A model generated the notes under the pieces. The model had not been told where the DNA came from. It saw only the letters and a program-made list of their open reading frames with translations, and searched no databases. From Pelagicoccus albus (GTDB taxonomy: Bacteria; Verrucomicrobiota; Verrucomicrobiia; Opitutales; Opitutaceae), in NCBI RefSeq assembly GCF_014230145.1, contig NZ_JACHVC010000012.1, forward strand, positions 67,001 through 131,000: a stretch of DNA of 64,000 bases. Reading direction: 5' to 3'. Within the stretch, counting starts at the first letter, position 1. Each line of letters starts with the position of its first letter. A program made the translations under genes and the position numbers. Positions 37,939 to 47,294 of the stretch are shown here, one piece after another.

Positions 37939-40620
37939 TCAATTCGCCAAGGAAGCCCCTACCGAAGTCTCGAGCAATTGCAGCCGGTCCCTCGCGAGCT
38001 CCGCGCCATTGAGGCCGTGCTTAATTATCTCACGGTAAAACAGATTCGCCTTATCGATATCCCCCTCTTCACCGCTTAACTCAGCTAGGCTGAAAAGAGC
38101 GCGAGCGAGCCAGTACCGCCCCTTCGCATTCAACTCTCGGATCCTCAGTTCCTCGACAAGCATTTTGTCGTAAAGCACCCAAAAGATTTGCTTCGCCCTC
38201 AGAGCTTCGCCGCGGGAACGCCTGACTTGCCCCAGCTTGAACCCCGCTTCGATTCGCAGATCCAACGGAGCCTCCGGCAAATCCGCCAAATGCTCGAATC
38301 GCGAAATGGCCCCGTCGAATTTCACAGGATTACGATCAGCCTGAGCCAGTAGGGTTTCGGCCATGGACATTTGAGCCAAAAACCGATCGGGGCGGTCCGA
38401 GTATTCGTTTTCCAAACGGTAGTAGATTTGCTCCGCAGAACTGAACTTATTAAGGCGCCGCAGCAAGTCAGCCTGCATCAGACGAGCTCGGAACACGATA
38501 TCGGAATCGGGATAGTCCGTCGCGATCCGCTGCAAAAGCTTAGTCGCCTCGTCCAAGTAAGCGTCTTGCCCGCGTTGTTCCGCATTCAAGGCAGCCTCAA
38601 ACAAGGCCAACGGAGCCAGCCTGTGCTCACTGTAGCGGTCGGCCAGAGACACCAAAAGCTGCTGAGCCTCTACCGTGCGGTTGATCTTGGTGAGATAACG
38701 AGCCTCCGAGATGAAGGATAATAGCGACGCCTCTTTCCCGGGATACTCCGTCCGCAATTCCTTGAGGATCTCCACCGCTTCCTCGGGCTCTCCCAAGGCG
38801 AAATATGCTTCGGACAACGAAAGCTGGCTGCTCGCCAAAACCTTACCAAGCAAGTCTTCCTCTTCCTCGGTCCAAATTTCGCCATCAACAAAAGACTCTA
38901 TCTCTCGCACCCAATCGATCGTGTACTCGGGATCTCCCGAGACCACCGACAAGCGTGCAGTCAGCCACAGGAGCCGAAGCTTGAGCAAACGGGTAGTCGA
39001 CTCTGACAAGACCGCCTCTTGGGCACGGTCGTAGGCCTCTGATCCACGACCCTGTCGCCTCATCTCCCTCAACACAAGCCACTGGGCCTGCCAAATCATT
39101 TCAGATTCCGCCAAGGATCGGAGCCGATCATCGTCGACCGCTTCGATCGCCAGATCGAGCTGACCCGCTTTAAGCCGCGAGTAGATCAGCTGAAAAAACA
39201 AACGGCCACCTTGCCCGAGCGAGGTTACATTGGCCAAGGCAGTGGCGTAGGCTTCGGCGGCGTTACGGAAGTCATCCCGCGTATTCGAATGCAGCCCTGC
39301 ATGGAGGTAACAATCCGCGATCAATGACGAAAGCCGGTAATCTGCCCTCAAGTCGGCATACTCCGTCCGCATCTGTTGGAGTCGACTGGCTGCAGTCCGG
39401 TAACGCTCTCGATTCCAAGACGAGGAAGCCTGCAGGGCCAACATTCCGCGGCGGTACGGAGAGCGCGGAAACCTTCTTTGCAATTCGGCGGCATCCTCCT
39501 CCGCTTCGACAAAGTCATCGTCCAGGAAGCGAAACACCGCTCGATAGTACAAAGCTTGGTCCAACAGCAAATGCTCCCGGCTCGCCCCTATCATTTGGTC
39601 TAATGTCTGACGGATGATATCCTGAGTTCCAGCCCCCTCGGTGCGGGCCTGACTAAAGGCCTGCTGCAGAGCGATGCTCATCAGGTCTGGGAAATCATTG
39701 GCAGAAATCAACTCCGTTAAAGCCTGCCTCCCCTCCGACCTTTCGAGGCCCGCCGCCATGGTCGCAAGCAACTGAAATTGGGCTTTCTCCAAGCCCATGC
39801 CTTCGGGGATTTCCATCAAACTCCTCGAGATCAGATCGATCGCCGCCTCCCGGTCTCCAGAGTCGTAGAGCAACGCTGCCAATTGCTGGGCATATACAAA
39901 CCAAATTTCACGCCCCTCATTCTCGAGAAGCGCGCTTTGAAGTTGTGGAATGGTGGCAACCGAAGCGGCGCTAGAGTCCAACAAGCTACGAAAAATCAAA
40001 TATCCAATCTGAGAGGATAATGCCGGAGAGGTGCCATATGCGGCTTTACGAGCTTCGGCAAAATGCTTCTGTGAATCGTCGAAATTACCGGCTGACAAAT
40101 CCCCCCAACCAAGCAAAAACCAGTACCAAGCCCCTTCCCCTCCTTGCAGGCTTTCCATAGATACGTCAGCAAGGTTCGTCATTACGCCCGCGTCATCGCC
40201 CTCGGCATAAGCCATCATTGCTTCGCGGAGTGCGATGCGTTCCAAAGCTTGCCCTTCCGAGTACTCGCCAGCGAGCTCGAGCAGGCGAGCCCGAGCCTCT
40301 ACCCATTGCGTGGTGGCCAACAGGGAATCCAAAACCACCAAAGAATTTTCGAAGGCCGCATCCTCTTCCTCCACATAAGACTCCGCTTCGACCGCGAGTT
40401 CGTAGCTCAGGTCATAAGCTCCCACAGCCAAAGCACGGCGAGCGCTTCCCGCTAGCCAGTAACCTTTCGCCAGAAGCGAAAGATCCTCTTCGATCGATTC
40501 GCTCTCTGAGAAGGGAGCCGGATCTTCCGCAACCGGGATCGCCAAATCCTCCGGCTCGATAGCCCTTAAGCCTATAGGGCCAGCCATAAGGCAAACTACG
40601 CTGAGTATGCAAAAACGCAT
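37939..40620 (-). CDS. Exported TPR-repeat protein
   Basis: This 893-residue protein starts with a signal peptide (RFCILSVVCLMAGPIGLRA, cleavage expected near residue 20) and then consists almost entirely of helical repeats of the tetratricopeptide type. Examples are ALGEPEEAVEILKELRTEYP and FSSAEQIYYRLENEYSDRPD, with the typical A-x-x-x-Y-P pattern. It is the first gene of the ExbB/ExbD operon, 51 bp upstream of exbB, so it is likely a periplasmic scaffold working with the energised complex. In other bacteria such TPR proteins accompany ExbBD-type systems; the precise role here is unknown. Confidence 0.8.
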   Translation of the reverse strand: MRFCILSVVCLMAGPIGLRAIEPEDLAIPVAEDPAPFSESESIEEDLSLLAKGYWLAGSARRALAVGAYDLSYELAVEAESYVEEEDAAFENSLVVLDSLLATTQWVEARARLLELAGEYSEGQALERIALREAMMAYAEGDDAGVMTNLADVSMESLQGGEGAWYWFLLGWGDLSAGNFDDSQKHFAEARKAAYGTSPALSSQIGYLIFRSLLDSSAASVATIPQLQSALLENEGREIWFVYAQQLAALLYDSGDREAAIDLISRSLMEIPEGMGLEKAQFQLLATMAAGLERSEGRQALTELISANDFPDLMSIALQQAFSQARTEGAGTQDIIRQTLDQMIGASREHLLLDQALYYRAVFRFLDDDFVEAEEDAAELQRRFPRSPYRRGMLALQASSSWNRERYRTAASRLQQMRTEYADLRADYRLSSLIADCYLHAGLHSNTRDDFRNAAEAYATALANVTSLGQGGRLFFQLIYSRLKAGQLDLAIEAVDDDRLRSLAESEMIWQAQWLVLREMRRQGRGSEAYDRAQEAVLSESTTRLLKLRLLWLTARLSVVSGDPEYTIDWVREIESFVDGEIWTEEEEDLLGKVLASSQLSLSEAYFALGEPEEAVEILKELRTEYPGKEASLLSFISEARYLTKINRTVEAQQLLVSLADRYSEHRLAPLALFEAALNAEQRGQDAYLDEATKLLQRIATDYPDSDIVFRARLMQADLLRRLNKFSSAEQIYYRLENEYSDRPDRFLAQMSMAETLLAQADRNPVKFDGAISRFEHLADLPEAPLDLRIEAGFKLGQVRRSRGEALRAKQIFWVLYDKMLVEELRIRELNAKGRYWLARALFSLAELSGEEGDIDKANLFYREIIKHGLNGAELARDRLQLLETSVGASLAN

Positions 40621-40682
40621 TCGCTTCTCTAAGTCAGCAAAGACCAGACGAGGTTTCAGCCCAATGCCGAATACGGCAACGC

Positions 40683-41105
40683 TTAAATATGGCGAGAATC
40701 CGCCTCGTCCTTGACCGTATATCCGCTGTCCTGCCGCTGATGGTTCACCTTGTTCTTAGCAACATAGGCTTCATAGACATCATCCGCAGACATTCCCAAG
40801 GTTTGGGCTAGCGAAATCAGGAAGTGAAACAGGTCGATCACTTCAACCTTGGCGTTCTGCTTGTCAAATTCCTGGTACTTGGCCCACCACTTCCAAGGGA
40901 CCGAATCGATCAGCTCAGCCATCTCTTGCTGCATGGCCCGCGAATAGTTTAAAACCCACTTCGTTTGCTCCTCCTCATCGATCTCCTTGAGATTCACGCC
41001 GATGCGCGCGTTGAGCTCTTCCTGCATTTCAAATATCCGCTGAAGCTTATCCATAAGGACCTGCTTGCTAGCCAGCATCCCGCCGTCACGCAAGGACCAA
41101 GGCAT
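40683..41105 (-). CDS. Dimeric-type dUTP diphosphatase (dUTPase_2 family)
   Basis: The protein shows the all-alpha dUTPase pattern: IFEMQEELNARI, QQEMAELIDSVPWKWWAKYQ, VEVIDLFHFLISLAQTLGM and YVAKNKVNHQRQDSGY. The paired acidic residues bind magnesium and the nucleotide. It should hydrolyse dUTP (and perhaps dUDP) to dUMP, limiting uracil in DNA. The full frame is 140 residues, but the methionine at residue 18 (41054) gives a start (MDKLQRIFEMQEELN) closer to the family norm; the choice is open. It lies 62 bp upstream of the TPR gene. Confidence 0.82.
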   Translation of the reverse strand: MPWSLRDGGMLASKQVLMDKLQRIFEMQEELNARIGVNLKEIDEEEQTKWVLNYSRAMQQEMAELIDSVPWKWWAKYQEFDKQNAKVEVIDLFHFLISLAQTLGMSADDVYEAYVAKNKVNHQRQDSGYTVKDEADSRHI

Positions 41106-41244
41106 TTAAGTTTGAACTTTTCATTTCATTAGTAAAGTACCTCTCCCGCGGTATAGAAGGGCCCCCACCCAACGACTCGCCGGGTCCTCCGCATTTCTCA
41201 CCGCGAGTCGCACGCCAGATCGATGACTAAATACCGACTGGCAA

Positions 41245-42276
41245 ATGAGTAACACCATGTCACACACAGAAGAAAAAAACACTCCGTCGCAGCAGCCGGA
41301 GGCGCAAAACGATCCCGTCGCTGAATTCGCAGACGAACTCCATATCGTTGACGCCATGAAGCCCAGCGCTGCCCCGACGTCGAACAACAAGCCGCTCCGA
41401 TACGGCACCCGTAGAAAAAAGGCCGGCGAAGCCGGGCCTGTCATCCAAAACCTCAGCTCATTCAGCGAAGCCGAAGAAGAAGAGATCGAAATGGACGATC
41501 TCCCAATCCGAGCCAACGCGCCGGAAGAGCTGATCGATACGAGACCTAACCCGAGCGAATCTCGCGAAGAGTCCGGCGAACGCCGTCCTCGCCGCAACGA
41601 TCGCTCGCGCGGAGAGCGACGCGAACGCAAGCCACGTGAACGCGCTCCGAAAAAGACAAACGAAGCAGAAACGGCTGAAACCTCCGGTTCCGAAGAGATC
41701 GCGGAATCCGAGCGCCCCGCCCGCTTCGGCACCGTAGCTCCAACAGACTCGAGCTCGAAATCCGATGTGGTAGAATTCCGCCCATCTCGCGATGGACGCA
41801 CCGCCAAGAAACGAGCTCGCAAGCCTCGCGAGGAAACAGCAACTGCCAAACCAAGCAGCAAAGCGACTCCGCCCAAGAAAAAAGGACTTCTTTCCAAAAT
41901 CATCGCCTTCTTCACCGGCGGCGAAAAGGAAGAGGAAAGCAAGCCAAGTCGCGGTGGCAAGCGAGGTGGTCCCAACTCTCGCCGCGATCGCGAGCGCAGA
42001 GGACCTAAGAACCGCCAAAATCGTGAGGGCGAAAACAAGGACAGCGAAGGGGGAGAAAACCGCCGCCGCCGTCGTCGCCCACGCAACCGTAATCGCAAAC
42101 CGCGCCCAGATGGCGAGAATGGCGAGCAAAAGCAACAAGGCGAACGCCAGAGCCGCGAAGGCGGTGGCAATCGCCGTCGACGCCCGCGTCGCCCACGTCG
42201 TGAGGGCGGCCCGAGAGGAGAAAGTTCCGCTCGAGCCGAAGGCCGTCGCGCCCGACAAGAAAGCGAAACCAAGTAA
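41245..42276 (+). CDS. Arginine/glutamate-rich, largely disordered protein of unknown function
   Basis: This 343-residue protein has no recognised domain. An acidic N-terminal third leads into charged low-complexity sequence, a short hydrophobic helix in the middle (KKGLLSKIIAFFTGGEKEEE, about residues 210-230), and a C-terminal third rich in RGG, RRR and NR motifs. That composition is typical of nucleic-acid binding or ribosome-associated tails. A long frame is also open on the opposite strand, but the perfect terminator 25 bp downstream works only on this strand. A second ATG lies four codons in. RNA binding is inferred from composition only. Confidence 0.65.
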   Translation: MSNTMSHTEEKNTPSQQPEAQNDPVAEFADELHIVDAMKPSAAPTSNNKPLRYGTRRKKAGEAGPVIQNLSSFSEAEEEEIEMDDLPIRANAPEELIDTRPNPSESREESGERRPRRNDRSRGERRERKPRERAPKKTNEAETAETSGSEEIAESERPARFGTVAPTDSSSKSDVVEFRPSRDGRTAKKRARKPREETATAKPSSKATPPKKKGLLSKIIAFFTGGEKEEESKPSRGGKRGGPNSRRDRERRGPKNRQNREGENKDSEGGENRRRRRRPRNRNRKPRPDGENGEQKQQGERQSREGGGNRRRRPRRPRREGGPRGESSARAEGRRARQESETK

Positions 42277-42300
42277 CCGTTCGCGTTAAGAATCACCTCA

Positions 42301-42331
42301 AGCCCTGCAGCCAAAAGCTGCAGGGCTTTTT
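42301..42331 (+). terminator. Intrinsic terminator of the arginine-rich gene
   Basis: AGCCCTGCAGC and GCTGCAGGGCT form an 11-bp perfect stem around CAAAA, followed by TTTT. The T-run is on the plus strand only, so it terminates the gene at 41245-42276. Confidence 0.92.
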
Positions 42332-42705
42332 AGTACCTCGGCACTATCTTTAAGACATTCCGCCCAAAAAGATCCGCCCGGAATACACCCTAGTCTACCA
42401 CCAACGTTTCGTATTCATCCTACTAATACACTACAAAAGCAGTACTAAAATAGGGATATTTCCTGCGTTTTTCTATCTCCTTCATCCTAAGGATCGAAGG
42501 TTACCCACCCAGATTTGTAATTATGATTCCCCTACAAAGATATGCCTTTGTAAAACAATTCTGAGGATGCCCGTCCTCTGTACACTAATACCTAAGCAGG
42601 ACGAACTAGATGCCTACTAATATTCTCAAATAATCGTTCGTCATCAGCAACTTACGATTCCCGGCTGAACAACAAGCCAATATCCACCCTTCCCACGCTA
42701 AGCGC
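42332..42705. other. 374-bp gene-free spacer before the chemotaxis cluster
   Basis: This AT-rich stretch has several small inverted repeats (for example GAGGA-TGCCCG-TCCTC) and no plausible gene. It must carry the chemotaxis promoter. I could not assign sigma-70, sigma-28 or sigma-54 boxes with confidence. Confidence 0.5.
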
Positions 42706-44577
42706 ATGCCGCCCAACTCTATTAACAATCACCTTATCGGTATACCACGAATTGCCCGTCTATTTCGATTAGAGCCACGGGTATCGCTCCGCAGGCGAAA
42801 ACACCGATTCAAACTATCCGAAGCACTTCGCAGGTCAGAAAGAGAGTTGGAGAAGTCGAATAAGTTGGTCCAAGACGTCTTCATAAGTCTGGGCGACCAC
42901 TTCAAGCACCAGGTATTTTTGACTGACAAATTATTGGAACAAGGGAGAGCGATAACCTCACACCAAGATTCAGGTGAAAAATCCGGCATCTTTGACCAAG
43001 CCTTAGAACTCGTAACTAGCTCTATTGACTTCGCCGTCACTTCCTCCGCAAGCAACACCCGTCTCGTCGAGGCGTTCACTCGATATAGCGAGCAATACAA
43101 TATCGTGAAAAAGGGCGAAGCCCAGCTAGCGAAAACTGTCGTCCCTCTCCAAATCATAGAACGCCTGTTCCGAATCGAGGCGTCCAACCTTCCCCAAGAG
43201 CTACAAAGCTCCTTCGATTCTCTATCAAAGGAGATAGCGAGTCTCCACGGTGAAATGCGACTAATTCTGGATGACCAATTCGCAGCCCTGCGCGCGACGG
43301 GGCAAAAGATCACAAGCGCAAAGTCTCAGCTCTCGGAACACTCTCGGCAATTGAGCGAACTCGTCGCGAAGACTCGGGTGGAAATTGATTCCACCCTCGT
43401 AAACATCCGAGAAAACATCGAGTTGAACCAGCTTCGAAATCAGAAGCTGTTAGAGATCACACATAAAATCTCCGTTCAAAACGAACAAGTTATGGTCGGG
43501 CTTCAGCAGCAGGACTTCATGAACCAACGCTGCCAACACGTGATTCAAGGAATCAATCGGATCATTGAAGGGCTGAACGACAAAAACGGCCTCTTGAATC
43601 AAACGGGCCTTAACGCCATAGCTCCCCTACTTTTTGTTGAAAGCAAGCAACTGCAATCTATTCAAACCGAGCTAGATGGTGCTTACGCATCAATAGAGCA
43701 AGGCTTCCAAAACACTTCCGACTTACTCGAGGGTTTCGGCGAAAAGCAGCTATCCCACGTCAACCTAGAGGAAACTAAAAATTCGATTACCGTCGTAGTT
43801 GATTCCCTATTACAGGCAATTGAACAAGCCAATCATCTAGCTAAAACAGCCGGAGAAGGTACATCTGCGATCTCACAAGCAGTTGACTCATTTAGCGGCA
43901 CAGCAAGCGATGTAACTCGCAATCTGTTCACCATCGCTTCTGGGATTAAATTGATCGCCCTCAACGCACAAATCCAGGCCGCCAAAATGGGAGAAGGAAC
44001 CGGACTCGAGGTTCTCTCAGGGCGTACTTGCGAGCTCTCATCTGAAACTGAGACGCATACCCGTCAAATAGGGAGCGAGCTTGAAAACCTTTCCAGCCTC
44101 TTGGAGTCAGTAATAAGCGAATGTTCCTCATTGCAGTCGGCATCCGCTCAGAAGTCAGGCTTCTTGCAAGCCAAAGGAGACAAAATCAGAGAAGGATTAA
44201 GTGGATACAGGCGACAAACCTCTGAATCTCTAAACGCTTTTTCTCAATCGCTAAAGGACAGCTACCAGAACGCTAAGAGAATGGTAGTTGCATCAAAACT
44301 ACCGAGAGCTCCCCAAGAGACAATTTCACTTATACGAGCAAAGCTAGAGGAAGCCGAACTCTGCCTTCCGCAACGTTTGGGTAGTCTCAAGCCAAGCGGC
44401 ATATCGCATACAGTCCAACATAACTATACCATGGAATCAGAACGGAAAGTGCATGAGGAAGCCTTGAAAATTTTCGAAAACCGAGAGTTGAAAAACCTGC
44501 AAGGGTTAAATCCAGCAACTCCTCCCGGGGATCTCCAAACATCATTCGCAGCAAGCAACAATATAGAACTCTTTTGA
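42706..44577 (+). CDS. Soluble methyl-accepting-chemotaxis-like protein with degenerate signalling tip
   Basis: This 623-residue, almost wholly helical coiled-coil protein has no membrane segment. Residues 400-450 align with the receptor hairpin tip, reading IKLIALNAQIQAAKMGEG where a normal receptor (such as the one at 47.9 kb) has [17 protein letters not shown]. The asparagine (N420) is kept, but the glutamate and arginine that contact partner receptors, CheA and CheW are glutamine (Q424) and lysine (K427). It is the first gene of the chemotaxis cluster and overlaps or abuts the STAS gene. It may be a cytosolic sensor, adaptor or receptor antagonist. No Shine-Dalgarno sequence supports the start. 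Confidence 0.7.
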   Translation: MPPNSINNHLIGIPRIARLFRLEPRVSLRRRKHRFKLSEALRRSERELEKSNKLVQDVFISLGDHFKHQVFLTDKLLEQGRAITSHQDSGEKSGIFDQALELVTSSIDFAVTSSASNTRLVEAFTRYSEQYNIVKKGEAQLAKTVVPLQIIERLFRIEASNLPQELQSSFDSLSKEIASLHGEMRLILDDQFAALRATGQKITSAKSQLSEHSRQLSELVAKTRVEIDSTLVNIRENIELNQLRNQKLLEITHKISVQNEQVMVGLQQQDFMNQRCQHVIQGINRIIEGLNDKNGLLNQTGLNAIAPLLFVESKQLQSIQTELDGAYASIEQGFQNTSDLLEGFGEKQLSHVNLEETKNSITVVVDSLLQAIEQANHLAKTAGEGTSAISQAVDSFSGTASDVTRNLFTIASGIKLIALNAQIQAAKMGEGTGLEVLSGRTCELSSETETHTRQIGSELENLSSLLESVISECSSLQSASAQKSGFLQAKGDKIREGLSGYRRQTSESLNAFSQSLKDSYQNAKRMVVASKLPRAPQETISLIRAKLEEAELCLPQRLGSLKPSGISHTVQHNYTMESERKVHEEALKIFENRELKNLQGLNPATPPGDLQTSFAASNNIELF

Positions 44578-44579
44578 GG

Positions 44580-44870
44580 ATGAAACAGAACCAAGAAGGC
44601 GATAACACCAGATACCAAACAGGAGAACACCTCATAGTAGAAGACGTTCTGGAAGCGAAAGAAAAGATACTAAAAGCGTTAGGCAGAAACTCTAAGCTCA
44701 TCCTCGATCTATCGCAGCTAAATCAAGTCGATACCTTCGGTATACAACTTCTCGCGTCAGCTCTTAAATCAAGCTCCGCCGACTATATAAAAATCGAAAA
44801 TCCAACCGAAGACTTTCGAGCGACCTGCCGCAAGGTCGGACTGTTCTCAATTTGTACAGAAACCCCTTAA
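44580..44870 (+). CDS. STAS-domain protein (anti-sigma-factor-antagonist fold)
   Basis: This 96-residue protein fits a single STAS domain: KLILDLSQLNQVDTFGIQLL carries the aspartate-x-phenylalanine/glycine region where classical members have a phosphorylatable serine; here threonine/aspartate stand at that turn (VDTFG). A TTG six bases upstream overlaps the previous stop codon and is an alternative start; the ATG is preferred. The position between the receptor-like gene and cheY suggests a regulatory part in chemotaxis or receptor assembly. The partner kinase is not in the window. Confidence 0.75.
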   Translation: MKQNQEGDNTRYQTGEHLIVEDVLEAKEKILKALGRNSKLILDLSQLNQVDTFGIQLLASALKSSSADYIKIENPTEDFRATCRKVGLFSICTETP

Positions 44871-44880
44871 CAGCACGAAA

Positions 44881-45246
44881 ATGAGCAAAACAATAATGAC
44901 TGTAGACGACTCTCCCAGCGTCCGGCAAATGGTGGGACTTGCCCTCATGCAAGCCGGACACAAGGTCGTCGAAGCAGCAGATGGGCGACAGGCTTTAGAG
45001 AAGCTTAAGAGCAATCCCGTCAATATGGTCATCACTGACCTCAATATGCCGAATATGAACGGTATCGAGCTGATAAGAAACCTTCGAGCAAACCCAGCCT
45101 TCAAGTACACGCCAATCATAATGCTCACCACCGAAACACAGGCGGAGAAAAAAGCGGCAGGAAAGGCGGCTGGGGCCACAGGTTGGATCGTGAAGCCATT
45201 TTCCGGAGAGCAACTCCGTGGCGTAGTTACAAAGGTACTACGTTAG
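44881..45246 (+). CDS. cheY: CheY-type response regulator
   Basis: This 121-residue single receiver domain has the acidic pair D9/D10, phospho-acceptor D53 (ITDLNMPNMNG), T83 and K105 (GWIVKPF). There is no output domain, so it acts as a diffusible phospho-signal, presumably to the flagellar or another motor switch. It lies 10 bp after the STAS gene and 23 bp before the cheA start. Confidence 0.92.
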   Translation: MSKTIMTVDDSPSVRQMVGLALMQAGHKVVEAADGRQALEKLKSNPVNMVITDLNMPNMNGIELIRNLRANPAFKYTPIIMLTTETQAEKKAAGKAAGATGWIVKPFSGEQLRGVVTKVLR

Positions 45247-45269
45247 GCCAAAAAACGAAACACTACCCC

Positions 45270-47261
45270 ATGAGAAAGATCGACCCCAGCGAAACGTTTC
45301 TTCAGGAAGCCGAGGAACTTCTGCTCGTCATAGAGGGAAGTGCCTTGGATTTGGCTAACGACGATAGCGACGAAGAAGCGATCAACCAGCTATTCCGAGC
45401 CTTTCACACCCTCAAAGGCTCAAGCGCCATGTTCGGCTTCGATAAGGTTTCCGGTTTCACCCATCACGTTGAATTCATTCTCGAGGAGGCGCGCGACGGC
45501 AAACTCAAGCTTAGCGATGAGTTGATTAATTTGATACTGGAATCAAAAGACCAAATAAAAGGCCTTCTAGAGGGCGAGGAATCGGAGGCCTGCAAACGTA
45601 TTGTCGATCGGCTAAGAGCGATTCAAGGAAGCCCAGAGGACACCGCATCACCCGAAAATCTGGACAATGTCCCAACAGCAGCGAAAGCAGAACTAACCAC
45701 CTACAGGATTGTTTTCAAACCATCGCCAGACATAGCTCTCAGTGGCCAAGACCCCGCTCACCTCCTCGAGGACCTCAGGGGACTTGGCGAATGTAATATT
45801 CAATCGGATACAGATAGCATTCCACCAATTGAAGAGATCACACCCGACATTTGCTACCTAGCTTGGACGATAGAGCTAACGACCGAGGTAGACGAGAACG
45901 CGATTCGAGATGTCTTTATTTTCGTAGAAGATGAAAGCCAGATTTCGATAGAAAAACTCGAGTCAAAAAATGTGCCCACCCCCCAAGATGAGTCGCCTGA
46001 AGAAAAAGCTGAGACAATCTCAGCAAAGAAACACTCCAGCCACCCACAATCCACAGTACGCGTACCATCCGAGAAACTGGATCGCCTAGTAAATTTAGTG
46101 GGAGAATTGGTGATGAACCAATCCCGGCTCACTCAAGTCGCAAGTTCCATAGAATCCAGTGAACTAGGAGTTCCGGTTGAGGAGATAGAGCGACTCGTAT
46201 CCGAACTTCGTGACAGCGTTTTGGGAATTCGCATGATGCCCATCGGATCCACCTTCAATCGCTTTCGTCGCCTAGTACATGACCTATCCTGCGAGCTCGG
46301 TAAAAAGATAGACCTGACCACTGAGGGAGAGGAAACTGAGCTCGATAAGACCGTTTTGGACCAGTTAGGAGATCCACTCGTTCACCTAATCAGAAACAGT
46401 ATCGACCATGGCATCGAATCTCCCGCGGAGCGAGTCGCCAACGGCAAAGAAGACACGGGAAACATCCGACTCGCCGCAACACACGAGGGAGCTCACGTCG
46501 TAGTGACGATCGAAGACGACGGTCACGGAATCGACGAAGAACGCGTCCTGGAAAAAGCCCGCGAGCGAGGCTTGATTAACAACGACTCAAACCTTTCTAA
46601 AACAGAAATCTTCGACCTTATTTTCCAACCTGGTTTTTCGACTGCGAAAGACCTTACCAACGTATCCGGTCGAGGAGTGGGAATGGATGTCGTCAAACGG
46701 CAACTAGAAGGACTCGGGGGCTCGATAAAGATTACCAGCAATCAAGGTAAAGGTACCCGAATCGATCTGACTCTACCGCTTACCTTGGCCATTATCGACG
46801 GACTCCTCGTGGAGGTAGACGGGGATCGATTAATCATTCCCATGTCTGCGGTGACAGAGAATGTAGAGATAACGCCAACGGAACGTGCTGCGGATAATGG
46901 CCGAAACATCGTCAATGTGCGCGGAGAGCAGGTTCCTTACATTCGCCTGAGAAATCTCTTCAACAGACCCGAAAACGGACCGGCTATCGAAAAGGTAGTC
47001 ATCGCCAATCACGAACGCCAAAGGATCGGCTTTGTCGTGGATCGAGTCCTCGGCAGTCACCAAACAGTAATCCAATCGCTGGGTAAATTGTATGATGATA
47101 TCGAAGTCGTATCCGGTTCCACTATCATGGGGGACGGTAGCGTCGCCCTGATCGTAGATGTAGCCGGCATCATACGGTACGACACGAAAACTTTTCGTCC
47201 GGAACAATCGCGAAGACCAAGTCCGGATCAGCCACACCCCGACCAGCTCCTCCACAACTAG
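45270..47261 (+). CDS. cheA: Chemotaxis histidine kinase CheA
   Basis: From the ATG at 45270 the product has 663 residues. The P1 domain carries the phosphorylated histidine H46 (FRAFHTLKGSSAMFGF). A short P2-like region lies at about 140-230, and P3 begins with VRVPSEKLDRLVNLVGELVM. The ATPase domain has the N-box HLIRNSIDHGIE (N376), DDGHGID and GRGVGMDVVK, and a CheW-like P5 domain ends the protein. An upstream ATG at 45183 in the same frame would overlap cheY by 64 bases and adds no conserved sequence. It phosphorylates CheY and CheB of this cluster. Confidence 0.95.
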   Translation: MRKIDPSETFLQEAEELLLVIEGSALDLANDDSDEEAINQLFRAFHTLKGSSAMFGFDKVSGFTHHVEFILEEARDGKLKLSDELINLILESKDQIKGLLEGEESEACKRIVDRLRAIQGSPEDTASPENLDNVPTAAKAELTTYRIVFKPSPDIALSGQDPAHLLEDLRGLGECNIQSDTDSIPPIEEITPDICYLAWTIELTTEVDENAIRDVFIFVEDESQISIEKLESKNVPTPQDESPEEKAETISAKKHSSHPQSTVRVPSEKLDRLVNLVGELVMNQSRLTQVASSIESSELGVPVEEIERLVSELRDSVLGIRMMPIGSTFNRFRRLVHDLSCELGKKIDLTTEGEETELDKTVLDQLGDPLVHLIRNSIDHGIESPAERVANGKEDTGNIRLAATHEGAHVVVTIEDDGHGIDEERVLEKARERGLINNDSNLSKTEIFDLIFQPGFSTAKDLTNVSGRGVGMDVVKRQLEGLGGSIKITSNQGKGTRIDLTLPLTLAIIDGLLVEVDGDRLIIPMSAVTENVEITPTERAADNGRNIVNVRGEQVPYIRLRNLFNRPENGPAIEKVVIANHERQRIGFVVDRVLGSHQTVIQSLGKLYDDIEVVSGSTIMGDGSVALIVDVAGIIRYDTKTFRPEQSRRPSPDQPHPDQLLHN

Positions 47262-47294
47262 AGGAAGCTAGAAAAACAAACGTACCAGGAACCC

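Noticed and set aside
41121-42314. A 397-residue open frame opposite the arginine-rich gene
   Set aside because: Its composition (serine/arginine/leucine low complexity) mirrors the arginine-rich codons on the other strand, and the perfect terminator with a T-run fits the plus-strand gene only.
42332-42705. Possible riboswitch or sigma-28 promoter before the chemotaxis cluster
   Set aside because: Small hairpins are present but no known consensus could be matched, so no specific call is made.
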